From: Acanthochlamys bracteata
Lineage: Eukaryota > Streptophyta > Magnoliopsida > Pandanales > Velloziaceae
Assembly: GCA_019914995.1 (NCBI GenBank)
Contig: CM034144.1
Coordinates: 72,001-136,000 of the forward strand
Length of the DNA: 64,000 nucleotides
Reading direction: 5' to 3'
The position numbers were made by a program, and so were the translations under genes. Below are positions 33,892 through 47,745 of this stretch, piece after piece (the stretch's first letter is position 1; every line of letters begins with the position of its first letter). The notes beneath the pieces were generated by a model. That model was not told the origin of the DNA. It did no database searches and saw only the letters and a program-made list of their open reading frames with translations.

Positions 33892-36800
33892 CTAAGCAGT
33901 GGAGGCGGCAAGTTCTTTTGATGATAACACCATCTTTTGGGGCTGCAACACAAAAGTAGAAACAATACATAGAACAATCAAGATTATGGGAAGGGGTAAT
34001 ACAAATCAAATAACATAAGTTGTAAAATCAGTCACTCACAGCAGCCAACTCCTTTTCATGCTTAGGTATGAATGCTGTGTCTACCTTTCCATTTCTGAAG
34101 TCCTATACACACAATCATATATCCATCTATCAGCCCTCCTTCTAAGAAAAGAGATTAGAGAGAGGATTATTTGCATAAGGTATTTGTCCTTACCTCGACA
34201 TCTAGGATTAGCTTATGGTAATCGATAGTTGTAGGTACTCCTGACAAGCACATTAATGTAGCAGAAGTTAATGACAAAGCACACAACTACCTGCTCCCTC
34301 TCATTGACAAACCAACATGTATCTTCATCCATGCTCGTACACACCTCAAGTGAGCTCGCAAATTTTTGCTTAGTTTGGTTGCTTGTTGTGTGGCATCAAT
34401 AATTCATCAGAAGTAGTAAAGTTGAAAGCGTATGAGTTTTAACCCTTGATACGATAGTACTAACTAGATAAACCAGCAGCATGCATATTTCCTTCGAAGA
34501 ACATTATCACTACATGCATACTCTATTACAAGGCTTGTTATATATGTAACAATAATGACAAAATTGTAAAATGAATTCGCACGCACGCACACACACACAT
34601 ACATACACTTTTCAAATGCACTGTGAAGATAGCTCTTTGAACTTAATCATCTAATTAAAGTATACACATATACGGATGAAACTGACCTTGAATGACAGTG
34701 TCATCTAGAGCTCTTTTCATACGTTCAATTGCTTTCTCTCTTGTCGGAGCCCAAACAATAAGCTGCATACTAGGCGCAAAGGTTAGATGCCCCATGACTT
34801 ACACAACCTAGCATTTGGGAGTATATACAAAATAAAACAAATTCATAGAATCAATTAAGCATAAAACAGATGGTGTTCAGAGTTGTGTGCTTCTTCAAGC
34901 ATGGACATGATGCTTTGTAAACAACAATAGGATAATCACGTGGCATCTATAGTGCAGTTATGGGTTGTCGTAAAAATTATATATAAGATCGGGGGTTGAA
35001 TTTTCCACTGGCTGCCACATTTATTGATAGGAGAAAATTTAAAGCAGTGGCTGTGAAAACTTGTAAAACAAGAAGTAAAAAAGACTAAGGTACATGCCTT
35101 TCCTAGAAGGGAATCATAGCTTGGAGGAACAACATAATCAGGATAAATATGACTATCCATCCTCACAAATGGACCACCAGATGGTAAGTAAGACGTGATC
35201 CTTCCTGTGTTACAGTAAACCACAAAAAGGAAAAGAATCAGAAAAGTCCCTAAAATCTACACATAAGCTATCAAATACCAAAAACTGTAAAAGGAGCACA
35301 GGATAACTAGAGATGTAGAACAAAATAGCATGTGTGACAGATTCATTGGATGGTTCAACCATGATATCTCATTATACCTGCATTCTAGACGAAAGCGTAC
35401 GAAATGTGCATTCTCCATTAGCAAACTAGGAAACAGTTTATGCAATATTCAGAGCTCTAATCCTGACGACATATTCTAAACAGTATCTCAAAGCCGCTCA
35501 AGCCTGAAAACCACATTGTGCTAGGCTTCTATTTCATTTTTATGAACAATGACAAAGGAAAATACCAGGCCCAGGACGGAATCCTTTGAATGGATCCTCA
35601 GCATTGATACGACACTCAATTGAATGCCCTCTAAGTACAATATCTTCCTGTTGATGGCATAACCTCAAGTATCAGCAAAGGGAGGCAACATCATCTAGAG
35701 TCAAGTCTTAAACAGTAATATTACCTGCTTGTATGTCAGCCTTTCCCCCAGAGCCACTCTGATTTGTTCTTCAATCAAATCTGTTGAAGAGATCATTTCG
35801 GTGACAGGGTGCTCAACCTGTTTCAACAGAAAGTGAGGAGCATGCATGCAACATAAACTTTATATGGTCTTGGACATGTAGCAGTTTGCACCTGGATTCT
35901 GGTGTTCATTTCCATAAAATAGAAAGAGCCCCTTTCATCCAAGAGAAATTCAACAGTTCCAACACCAATATAACCTATTGATGCAGCTGCTGCCACAGCA
36001 GCATCACCCATTGCTTTACGCAATTCTGGGGTCAAAGCAGGAGAAGGAGCTTCTTCAAGAAGCTTCTGATTCCTCCTCTGTCAAAAGAACATTATACAGT
36101 GTCCTCAAAACATCCAAGAAAAATAAATGCTAACCATAGAAAACATCTAATCTATGAATCTGCTTGTCCACAGAAAATTCTGTAAATTATTACTGTGACT
36201 TAAAGTTATGAATGGTCATGAAGGAAGAAAGAAGACTATGGTATAGATATTTTTCTATAAATGCTTCAATAGCTAATGAATTTGCTGGTTGAAACTTCAG
36301 ACACGAAGATTACCTGGATGCTGCAATCACGCTCTCCGAAATGGACAACATTTCCATACTTATCCGCAAGCACCTAAGGAATCAAATTGTAGAAGGTAAG
36401 TGATGCTAGATGAATTATTTTCATCCAGCATATTATTCTGCTTACTTGGAACAGATTGCAATCATGACTTGCCTGAAACTCAATATGTCTCGGGTTCTGG
36501 ATGTACTTCTCTAAATAGACTCCATCGTTACCAAATGCAGCAGCAGCCTCACTCTTAGCTTGCTGCGAATATTAAAGAAGGGTAGCTTCTAGGTTGGATA
36601 ATTATAGCATGCAACTGTCTACATTCAGTACAATATTTAGCTACAATATCAGTGAAGGATTAGTCCAAAATGGGTACATTAGTAAGCTCAAACATCAAAT
36701 AAGGTGACCCATCATGACAGATCTCTTGCAGATACTAGCTAATATGATTAACCTGTATGATTATAGTTGATATGACTTGCCATAAAGTGAACATGCTTGA

Positions 36801-38317
36801 ATGATCAGAATGTATAATCATAGCATCATATAGAATGAATATCGTGCATTACAAGTGAACATGCTTCTAATATCGGCGAAATATGTGCTTCATACCTTCA
36901 ACAGCTTTACAAACTCCTCAGGTTCATGAGCCAGACGCATCCCACGTCCACCACCTCCAGCAGTAGCCTTAGTAAAAATAAAGGAAAATACTTTATTGAC
37001 TGAGATAATTTTGACTAACAATCATATGTTTAGTGAAAGTAAAGCACCTTTATCATCACAGGAAAACCAATTTCATGGGCCAGCTTCTCAGCTTCTTCAG
37101 TGCTCTGAGAAGTGTAAGTGTTTTAAATATTTTATTAAGAAGAAAAGCAGCCATATTCAAAAAAGAATTGCATATTTACGAAAGGTCATGACAGTCATGT
37201 TTTGTAAAAAGTTCAGGGTAAGTAAATCCCCAGTTGAGCTCTATACCTGCAATAATCCTTCACTACCTGGCACAGTAGGGACACCTGCTTTCTTCATTGT
37301 CTCCCTAGCAGTAGCTTTATCTCCCATAACCCTAATGCTATCAGGCTGAAACAAACAAAAAAAAGCAATGCCCCTCAGCACATTGAGTTGTCCAGGTCCA
37401 GAAGCTTGTAACTCATTTGCAGACTAAAAATATAAGTGTATAGCAACCGGAGCTAGAGCAACAAGCACATCCTATTAAGCATTCCCACCATGGAAAACTA
37501 TGACCAATTTGCATAAGAAACAACATTTTACATTCGCCGCATTGCTTGAACAGATTATTTCCTAACCAAATCCAATGGACAAAAGCATTGGTGGCTTACG
37601 TTAGGCCCAATGAAGTTGATTCCATGCTCTCTGCAAATATCAACAAACCCTGCATTTTCGGCAAGAAAACCATATCCTGGATGCAACATGGTGCACCTGC
37701 GGCTAACAGCAGCAGATAAAACATTTGGGATGAACAGATATCTGCGGCAAACACGATAATGCGTAAGTTAGGGTCATAAACCATCATCAATCCATGTTTT
37801 GAAATATAAATTTAAGATATAGAAACTCATTTCTTACGATTGGCTGCTGGGTGCTTCTCCAATGCAGACAGCTTCGTCAGCAAGATGAACATGAAGAGAA
37901 TCCTGATCTGTAGTTGAATAGACAGCAACACAAGGAATCCCCATTTCATGAGCAGTACGGATGACTCTCACCGCAATCTCTCCTCTATTCGCAATGAGAA
38001 TCTTCTCATCCCTACACGTAGCACACAGTGCTCCTCCGCCACGACATTTCCTGAATGATTTTCGCGAAGAAAGGTGAGCAATTCCTTGCCGCGGAAGAGC
38101 GATACGTGGAAAATTGAGAGAATTCCCGGCCGAGAAATTGCGTTTGGAGCTGTTCAGCCTTCTAGCTTGTCCAACAAACAATCCCTTCCAAAAACAAACA
38201 TTAACAGATCATATGTAATAAAATTAAATTCGAAAAACGAAATGAGATAGCTGCATTGTTTGTTTGTTCACTTACGGGAGTGGAACAGACGGACTTGCTA
38301 ACAATCAACGAACCCAT
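33892..38317 (-). CDS. CAC2: Plastid acetyl-CoA carboxylase, biotin carboxylase subunit
   Basis: Sixteen exons on the minus strand: 38276-38317, 37838-38184, 37600-37741, 37247-37345, 37048-37104, 36896-36967, 36473-36562, 36314-36373, 35892-36077, 35725-35817, 35566-35647, 35098-35204, 34687-34762, 34194-34240, 34040-34102, 33892-33942; 537 residues, equal to the Arabidopsis length as I recall it. It carboxylates biotin on BCCP with ATP and bicarbonate, the first step of plastid fatty-acid synthesis. A Ser/Arg-rich transit peptide (about 1-80) precedes [14 protein letters not shown], the ATP-grasp lid [21 protein letters not shown] with the catalytic Glu and Arg, and a C-terminal [10 protein letters not shown]. 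Introns 7 (CAG|GCAAGT) and 12 (AAG|GCATGT) need GC donors to keep the frame. The gene looks intact; grasses lack this subunit. Confidence 0.97.
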
Positions 38318-39542
38318 AGCTGCACACAAACAAATCACCAACAACAAATTCAAAAAGATCAGAAGAACAAAAAGTGAAACAGATCGAAAGAACAAATCTA
38401 CTACTAGCTTGATCTGCGCAAAGGAGCAGGTGAGAAAAGAGATGCTTTGTTGTTTAAAACGATCGATAAAATCGAGAGAAAATTAAAAAAGCCTTGGAGA
38501 ATCCGCCGCAGCTCAACTAAAGTTCAAAGCCTGTGATCCGTTGACAAACATATTCAAGCCCAATAATTGTTTGGAGCTCCAATAAAAGGCCGAAAGCAAA
38601 CAAGCTGGAAAGGTTGTACTCAAATATACCGGCCCTTTAAAGGCCCTTTTACGACAGTGAGGGCTTTATTGTCTTTTAATCACCATGTATGTGTCACGTA
38701 CATCATTAGCCAAGCATGCATGCATGCTTGTTGAATCCATCCATTAACAAGGGCTGGAGAAAAAACGGATCCGTTTTGCCGTCTAGATAGCTTCATCGAA
38801 TCTGGACACCTGGGAAAGGAGCTAGATTACAGAAGAAAGATTGAATTTTTAGTTAGAATATATGTACTCAAACATCGTGCTCAAATTAAAAAAAGATCGA
38901 AAATTTTAGCTCGAAGGTATAATTTTAGCAAGTAGTTTAGCAGAAATCCATCTGGAAGATTAGCTGCACTTGGTTGTACATAAGTTCTAGAAAGTTGAAC
39001 TTTTACTTCCTCAATGAAGTTCGTCTTCCTAGTTATAGCATATTGGTTCTAACAGCAGCTTCATTTGTTATTATTGTCTTCATGATAGATGTTAGAGATT
39101 TGAACATATGTTACAATTGATCGCTTGCTCATAACCGAGCTATCTTCATACATCTCAAGTCTTTACATAGTCAATATTCAAATTTCACCAAATTACCTGC
39201 TGACATTAATATGTTCTTCGAGTGAGGAGCTACAAAATGTACACACTACAAACATGATTCTGGCATCATCCTCGACCTGCCTCAGCAACTCTTCATCAAC
39301 AATGGGTTTCTTGGATGCTTATGGAATGGTTCACCTTCTTTGCAGTGTTCAATAAGAACACCGGCTGGCGTTTTGGCAGGTTGGCTGTGTAACTCACAAA
39401 TTGTTGCAAGCAAAATCGACATGCTCCCGTTGCACTGAGCATAATCCTTTAGTTGTAAACAGTAGGACAAGACCCGGTTGCTATCCAAGCGTCACTATTG
39501 CATTACTATTGCTCAGAACAAGATCCACTTATCTACCTGTCG
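38318..39542. other. CAC2 promoter and ARF 3' flank
   Basis: It lies upstream of CAC2 and downstream of the ARF stop codon. A leader intron for CAC2 is possible but not proven. Open stretches at 38256-38486 and 39125-39355 lack family resemblance. The motif gcatgcatgc near 38715-38726 is a run of RY-like CATGCA repeats. Confidence 0.4.
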
Positions 39543-42500
39543 TCATTCTAAGTGCTCATATGACCCAGCCGAAGGGTTGTTGGAGTTCTGATCACAGTGA
39601 CCCCTCCATGCATTCCCCCCATCTGAACTGCTGCATGCCTGATTCAGAAGGATATTGTTGTTCCCAATATCACCTTCCAAACTCATTTGCTGGACTTCCT
39701 GCGGTGAGAGTATCTTGATATATTTTACACAGCTCACAAACTCCCTGAAAATATGAACCAAACCAACTTTATTAGAATGCACAATCTTCTCATCTATGCA
39801 CAGGTGAATAAAGATCCACCTCCAAGTAACCTGATTATGCTCTTGCTGCATCTCATGAAGAAAAAGGAAGAAAATCGTAGGCAAAGATAAGAATACATAC
39901 TCCCAGGGATCATCCCCAACAAGCAGAACATCATCCTCATGATCCACGTAAACAAGTTTCCAGGCAATCCTCTGCCCGTCTTGAAGCTGTCCTTCAATGC
40001 TGAACATACGAGCAAGATCATGTCTCAGCTCATCATAGCCAGAGTATCGTGTGATATCAATCGACCTACCAACAGCACCTCGTTTATAAACCTGTCAAAG
40101 ATACAAACAGGGCAGCAGGATCAGATAAAATGTTGTTAATGACCATAGAAAAATTCCAAATTCATGAGTTTCATAGGACCACATAGTTGAAGAGACAAAC
40201 CTTTGTGTAAGTCCTCAATGGCTGAGACTGGGGTGCAGGCGCCCATGAACTTCTATTCAATAAACCATTGCCATTGATATTTGAGTCCATAGAGTTAAAA
40301 ACAACATCGGGAACCCCAATGGACTGAGAAACAATTGATGATGACATATCCTGCTGATTATCTTTGGAGGCACTGTAGTTGCCGACCATATTTCCAGCAA
40401 TGCGATTTTGGTATTTAGTAGAGTCGATGTTAGTCGCCAGTAAGGAATCAGTTAAAGGGATTGCTAGTGGTTCATCGATATTGACTCCAAAGAGGACATT
40501 ATTCCTCAGGTCAACCCCATTGACCTCACCATCTAGAGTTACATCAGAGAACATTGATGGATGATTGAAGGAAGTAAGTGGGAAGTTCTGTTGCAATTGT
40601 CCATCTGTCTGAGAAAGACAGACTGAAGTTGCTGAAGAAGATGTGTCCAAGTAATCAGCATGAGGAACATTGTTTAAATATGTCTGTGGAGCAAGTAATC
40701 CTTGAGCTTGCATCTTTGAAGTTGGTAGCTTTGCATTTGGTTCAGATTTTGGCAACTCCTTGGCTACACAACCACCTGCAGTGTCAAAATTACAGGGATT
40801 CACAACTGCACCGCCTTGTTGGCAAATTTTATCTGCTGTCATCATGCCAGTGTGTTGTGTCCTGTTCAGAATGGAATGCTGAAGAACAGAGGCATTATTC
40901 ATTGATGGGGATGTGGAACAAGAAGGAATTTCATCGGTGACGATGGACTGTGTTCCAGTCCCCAACAAGGATTCACTGTTACTGCAGTGAAGATTACTTG
41001 GTATCACTTGGGAGGCTGCACGACGAGCAGCCCCAGGAAGTTCAGCTAGTTGTGTTTGCTGCTGATGCTGTTGAAGCTTTTGCTGTACTGGGAGCTGTGA
41101 GGATTGAGCTACCAACACTTGACTTGGATTTATTCTTGGTGAAGCTATCAGATTTTGCTGAGGAAGAGGGCAAGAGTTAGGCACCATAGTTGCTTCAGCT
41201 GGTGGTATCCTCTGCTGTTCTTGCAGCTGAAGGAATTGGGGCTGTTGCTGAACAGGTTGTGGCACATTTGTTGGCTTCTGTAGCTGCTGCTGTAGTTGTT
41301 GCTGCAGCTGGAACTTCTGCAATAGTTGCATTTGAAGCTGGTGTTCAGATAGCTGCATTTGCTGGCTTGCGAGATTGGGAACTTGAGCAGGTATTCTACT
41401 CAGCTGCTGCTGCTGCCGCAGCTGTTGTAGCTGTTGCAATTGCTGTTGTTGCTTAAGTAGCAATTGCTGCTGTGGTGCTTGGCTTGCTTGGAGGTTAGAT
41501 GGAACAGGCTGATTAGTTTGGGCCGCTTGCAGATTCTGGTTTTGAGACTGAAGTAGAACTTGAGGTTGCACGAGATTCTTCTGGGCCTCGCTCATTGGAA
41601 TTGCTTGGCCAACCAATTGTTGTCTCTGCTGTAAATTAATGGCTCGCTGCTGCTGTGGTTGCATGCTGGCAGCATTCAATTGGTTCAATTCAACAGAAGT
41701 CTTGGGAAGCTGCTCAACCCGTTCTGCAGGTTGTTGCACCTTGGAAGTGCTGCATTGTATGTTGTTCTGCTGCAACACTTGCGATTGCAAGCCCAGTTGC
41801 TTAGAAATATCACTCGCACCAAAATTCTGAAAAACTGGCCCAGCTAGCGAGCGGAGATGGTCAGTTTGCATTCTTGAACCTGACAGAGCTGGATTCTGCT
41901 GCATGCTCATCCATTCGACTAAGCTCAGACCAGGCATCACGGTATTCTGAGTCTGCGGGTCTTTTATGCAGATCTCCTCACCAAGCCAAGGCATTGCCCT
42001 CTTGAAAAGATTTTCCATCTCTGATGACTCATCATCTGCATAGCAGTAGCAACATGTTACATATGTCGAACATCGTGAACATCTTAAACAACTCTCCCCA
42101 CTTATTCTACTATCTCTGGATTGATCATAAATGATATCGTGTGTTCAAGAAAAAATTTTATGGCAAAAAAACAGCGAGCACAATCATTCACCTGGCATTC
42201 CTGGTTGTCTTGGGCGCTTGGACCTGAAAAATGGCGGAGGGCAGATGAAGAAAGGAGCAGCCACAGGTTCAATCTCCCAAATAGAGACACGGCTACGTCT
42301 CTCACCTGCAGCAGATTCATCCCATCCAACCTGTTATCACAAATGAACTACTTCAGAAAATTTTGAATGCCGTACATAAACAAAGATAGTAAGACTTTAT
42401 GCAACCAAGTGAGCAAGATGAACTCACCTGCAGATTGCGCCATGGGGAGTTCTTCCACCTTACAGGATCAAGATCATTTATACCTGTAATTGTTCCCATG

Positions 42501-45196
42501 TACCTACAAGTGATAGCAACCTTTTAATCAGCACAAAATTTCTCCATACTAACACTTCTAGAGAAAAAAGAAGAAGAAAAGAGCTAATTCTTTTTTCATT
42601 ATCAGCATTTGCAACATTAGGCTCTGATTTAGCATTGTAATTGCAGCCTAAAAGCATGAGTTGGTATTCTAAAGACCGAACTCCAAGTCAACAAAACATT
42701 TTTTGGGGGTAAATTTTCTTCTTCAAAAGGCGACTTAATGATTAGTAACTAATGTCCAACTCATGTTTTGGTTTACTAGTAGTTCTTCATATGGTATAGA
42801 AAGATAAGGATGCTCCATGTCACGATGATACCTCCTCGTCCCTGAATCTTCTGTTTCAAACATCATCCGAAAACGCATGCCAAGAGATAGTTGATTACTG
42901 TAGATTGCCTTGTTGTACTTGGCTAAAGGAATAACGAACTCTGAAGGACTAGCCCTGCAGTAAGGGTCATGTTAGTTGTGGATGAAAAACTAAAGAAATT
43001 TCTAAAGTTCCAATTTTGGATATATGAAGTTAAAGAAGAGCATCAAATGAATGGACGAGAAACGAGCTAACCGTGGGTTATAAAATACAGTAAAAGGGCT
43101 ATTGTTAGCGGCTGCATGAGCTGCTGCAGCAAGAATGCCTATGTGCATGCTATCACTTGATAAAACAGAGGAAGGCATATTAGTGGGTTGCCTGTTAGCA
43201 CGCCTAATTCCCAGGAGGAGCTGCTGCTTTTCATCCCTGCCAATTGATAAAATATTAGAAGCACAGAAACAATTGGCAAGAACTAGGTTTTGTGCAAGGA
43301 ATTAAAATCAGCGATAAAGACAAGTAAAGAATGCATCTAGTATGTGGTCTGATAAAATAAAAAGGAATACCTAATGAATAGGACAGAATCACCAGCAAAA
43401 AGTCTTTTCCCACTTACAAACAAGCTCCACCCAGTTGTCAATAGATGTCTTTTTGGCTGACCTGAGAAAATAGACGTTCAAAGTGATAAGTACTATCTTA
43501 TTCCTGTGTAGGTAAGAACTAGATTCTAGTGAGCAAAAGAAACGATGGGAGGAAGGCTACCTCGATAAATATGACGGAAGGTCCATAGGTTATCATGCAA
43601 GTCTCTTGCTTGTAGTTCCTGCGCAGGAGGTTGCATTGTAAAATCCTACATATGGAGTCGAAGAAGAGCTAAAAGTTAGATAATTACAGAATATAATATA
43701 AAAACAAATAATTTGACAAGAGCAGAACGACATAAATGTTGGAAATCACATACAAGTGGAGGAAATATCTTCTCTGCTGCACGCCGAGGTACAGAGAAGC
43801 CTCCATGAGTGCTCGTATCACTTGCAGTTAGAGTTTTGCAGAAGAATTCGGTTTGTGGCCTTGTTTGCTTCAATGCAAAGTCTGATGCTAGTAGAGCATC
43901 TTTGTCATACTGATAAAAAACAATATAAAGAGTGAAATAATAACAAAAAAAGAGTTTAAGAAAAGTAAATAAGATCAAAGAGAAAATTTTATAAAAAAAT
44001 TCAACCAATGAATACTCACTGTGCTTACTGGTTGAAGTGTCATCTGAGCATATACTTCGTCTGTATCCGGATCCGCCTATAGCCCATTAAAAAAACACAA
44101 AAGCCAACATGAGAACGGTAGAAAAGAGTCTTTTTTTATATAGAAAATCACCTTCTCAGAACAGCTACTATGCGACCTACATGCAGAGTGAGATTGTGAA
44201 GACGGCAGATCAGTTTTGGAGGAAGATTCGGGTAATTTGGAATATCAGCATCAATATCCTTTTGCATAGAAGCTGCAACCTGGAAATAGAATTACCTCAT
44301 CGGAACATGAGTTACTAACCTTTGCCATGAATTCACATAAATCCAAAGCGCTCATTCAGAAAATGAGCCCATGCATGTTACAAACGATAAATCAACTCTA
44401 CTATTCAGGTTCAGTAGTTCACATGTCTATCTCAAACATGAGGGGAAAAAAGAAAAAAAAATCAATAATCTCACCAACACCTTTGCTAAAAAATTTAACT
44501 CTAATCTAACCAACATAATGATTAGGGTCACTGTTTCGTCTGAGTAAGAATTTTCAAGAAAAATAAAGCAATTTCAAACTATAACAAGCTACTACCAAGG
44601 GAATCGAAAGGATTAAAGGAAATTAAAATAAAACACCCAATAAACGCAAGAAAAAGAAACAGCCCATTCATTTTATTATCCACAAACAAAGAAAACAGAG
44701 AAAACACGAAGATCACTCCTTTTCTAGTCCAAGTAATGATAACTGACAAAAACAATAACTACTACTACTACTACTGCCAGTTTCAACCTTATCCTGTTAT
44801 CTATTAATTCCCTTTCTTGATTTTACATGTTGAAGTCGAACGCAGTAAACCATCTCAAACGAAACCATCCGCAAATGGCAATAATAATCAATACACTAAA
44901 TAGAACTCCATAATCGTTTACCTGCTCACTATGTCCTTGTGGGAAATAAACAACAAGGCTTCCCACAGGCGGCAACGACACCAACGGCCCGGCGCAAGCG
45001 TACCACAGCTCCGGGTTTATCATCTTCCTCTCCCCTGCAACACCACGAGTCAGCAATCCAGTAGAAAGTATTCAGCCTTGAAGCACAACATCAAACAAAA
45101 GATTCAATCTTTTCTTGAGTGATGATTACCTTCTCCTCCTTGATTCCAGGCGGCGGCGGCAGCGGCTGCACCACCGCTCGTCGCCGGCGTTTTCAT
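39543..45196 (-). CDS. ARF: Auxin response factor, Gln-rich activator of the ARF7/ARF19 type
   Basis: Fourteen exons on the minus strand: 45130-45196, 44922-45034, 44181-44279, 44020-44076, 43754-43909, 43561-43645, 43371-43461, 43072-43236, 42832-42954, 42428-42503, 42192-42330, 40201-42035, 39901-40091, 39543-39744; 1132 residues. Domains: [21 protein letters not shown]3 DNA-binding domain (from about residue 125: [20 protein letters not shown]); ARF ancillary domain to [16 protein letters not shown]; a long Gln-rich middle region in one 1.8-kb exon, marking an activator; and a C-terminal PB1 domain (about 1003-1090: RTYTKV, then [16 protein letters not shown], acidic VGDDPWEEF) for Aux/IAA and ARF pairing. 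It binds TGTCTC-type auxin response elements. The last intron (39745-39900) is 156 bases, in frame and stop-free. Assignment to the ARF7/19 branch and not ARF5 or ARF6/8 is by recalled similarity. Confidence 0.96.
41200..41700 (-). repeat. CAG/CAA tract encoding poly-Gln of the ARF middle region
   Basis: Dense runs of cag/caa codons (ctg/ttg on the plus strand), for example at 41278-41320 and 41400-41460. They encode interrupted Gln runs; poly-Gln in ARF7/19 proteins promotes activation and condensate formation. Mixed codons limit slippage. Confidence 0.8.
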
Positions 45197-47745
45197 TTCA
45201 ACTAGTAAGTATCAACAGAAGCTTAATCTTAGTTCGTTTATCCCCCGCATGCAGGCGAAGATCCGGTGATTGTTCCGACAAGAAGTATACAAGCTGAGCA
45301 AAACTTGCAACCTCTAAACAGAAAACAGCAGCAAAGACAGAGTGAGTGCAGAGTGTTGGCGACCTCCAGCGACAACCAGGCGAAGATTCCGGTAATGGTT
45401 TATTGTTTGTCTCCTCTCGAGAACAACTAGCTCGACTTCCAAGAACCCAAAATAATAAAGATTTGGTTCTTTTTAATTATTTATTCTTTTGCTTCTTCAG
45501 AAAAGAAGAAGAAGACGAATTTTTAGAGCAGGCAAACAACAAGCGTGTGAAATAGAAATGTTGCGTTTGCTATTTCCTATCTAACCCCTTTCATTATCAA
45601 CGCATTTTATTAAAACAACCCCCTTCAATGTATCTTTTACAAAAAGCTTCTTGTCTAGTCTCGACCTTTTGTTTTATAGACGTGTTGAGTTATGGTAGGG
45701 GAAATTCGTCTCATGCGTTATGGACTTATATGTAATTTTTAACACATTCATTATGGTTTGGTTATATGTTAAATATTTGTCTTCTAGCGCGCGAAATAAA
45801 GGTAATTTTCGGGTAGTCAAAATGTAATTTGTAAGCCGACGGAAGGGTATTATGAGGTAGCCAGCGCGTCAGCTAGAGCAACAAACAGGACGCACGTGCT
45901 CCGTGGTTTTAATTAAAAGAAAAATATATATATATTACAGCTAGAACTTAAAACTTAAAAAAAAAAAGAGGCTGTTTGGTGCGTAGGGACCACAACGGCA
46001 CTGGATTAGTTTCTACTGCATGATCAGGTCAGGGAGCTAAAATAATTAAGCATTTAATTTTATAGAAATTAATTTTTTCTTCAGTTTTTTGTTTTTGGTG
46101 GGCCGGGAAATACGGAAGAGCCCTTGTTTCCCGGAGACGGTGAACTAGTGGGTCCCACAAATTTGGAACCCGTTCGACCGTTAATCGGGTCGGAAAGCCC
46201 GCTTAGCGAAACACGAGTTCTGATTCGGTTCGAATTTATACCTCTTCCTCTCTAGTGAAGATCATCGAGCCAAACACGGAGCTCTTAAAATATTTGCAAT
46301 GGTTTTTCTCTAAGTACTATCCTTATCCCTTTAGAAAATGCACATGCTGGTGCTTTTAAAATCATCTCTTTTTTAATGCATAAATTTTAAAAATACTTAG
46401 CATAAAAATAAGTAATCTAATTCAAACCAATAAAATTAAGCTACTCAATTCAAAACTTTTTAATATATCAACTCTTTTTTTCATTAAACTCACTTTGTAC
46501 CTAAAATTTTCTTTTTCTAAAGGTTGAGTCTCCTATTTTATTACCTATCATCTAAACACCATATTATGCATCAAATTTAGCTCCGACCATCGTTATCTTC
46601 TAAGAGCTCATCGGACGGTGGCAATCACTTTTGTAAGAAAAAATGCTATCGATTATCATCGGGGGCAGATATAAGATTTAATAGTCTCTGCGATGGATTG
46701 ATAAGATTTGTCAATGTTCTTCAGTGTTGAAGTATAGGAATAGGAAATGATTGATCGGACGTTAATGGCCCGGCAATGAATGTCTTCTGTTCTACCTTTT
46801 CCCCTTCCCCCTACCGACAACGCTACCAGCTACCCTCTATCCCTATCCCTTCTTTCTTAACTTATTAATATAATATACCTGATTGGCTATTGTGATTTAC
46901 GGTTGAAACATAATGCTGTGATTTCATTTCAGTAGACCGAATCAATTCGACCTGAGCTAGTTGGATTGGGTTAGATCGTATCGAATATGAGTTCGATTTG
47001 ACACCAACACAAACGAGCGAATGTGGAAGACACTTGAGAGCACTAGTAGCATTCATATGAATGGCAGAGTTAAAGCTTTCAAGATAAGTTAAGCTGCTAC
47101 AGTTTAAGATCGTATATTAGAATCCTTTAACGTTGCCTCAGAAAATAAACATTCAAGTGAACATAGTTGCAAAGAGCCTTTTCATCAAGTAATGCTATCA
47201 ATTGGAAACATGGAAAAGTTGTCCTGAGCTTTTAAAAGGAAATCATAAAGCTCTTACTTTTACTTCCCACAAGAACTACAACTACACATTTACAGATGCC
47301 GAGCCAAGCTTTTTTTTGCAACTAGCGGTACTCCACAGCATGGAGGAGAGGGTAGCAAACAATATAGAAAACACAAATAAAGAAGCAGGTCTAGCGTTGT
47401 TCAGTTAGAAGCCATGATGTGCAGATATCATTATCTCAGGTTACCAACATACAAAAACTTGCATTCCTCTGAATATAGTATTAGCATGAGAAACGATATT
47501 TACATAATAGTTAAGTTTCAGTCAAAATCTCAAAGGAAGTTCAGTAGCCAAAAGAGATCGAATCTACTACTACTACTGGCAAAATAGTCAGGAAGAAAAA
47601 CAGGTTTCCCCATGTTCTACTTCATTTTCTTCAGGGGGGTCAAGCATTTTAACATAGGAGCAGCACGCCTTGGGTTGATTTTCTTCAATGATCATGGTGG
47701 TGATTACACATTTTTCCAGAGAGCTGTAGGCAGATGAGCGGCCTT
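45197..47745. other. ARF 5' leader and promoter, then MBD 3' flank
   Basis: A 2.5-kb gene-free stretch. The first few hundred bases are the ARF leader and promoter. 45980-46260 holds GC-richer sequence; 46300-46800 is AT-rich. Near the right end is the 3' UTR of the MBD gene. I saw no transposon ends, no RNA gene and no coding exon. Confidence 0.4.

Noticed and set aside
41190-41456. Plus-strand open frame rich in Ala and Val
   Set aside because: It is the antisense of the ARF Gln-rich exon; CAG repeats read backwards give Ala/Val/Leu codons.
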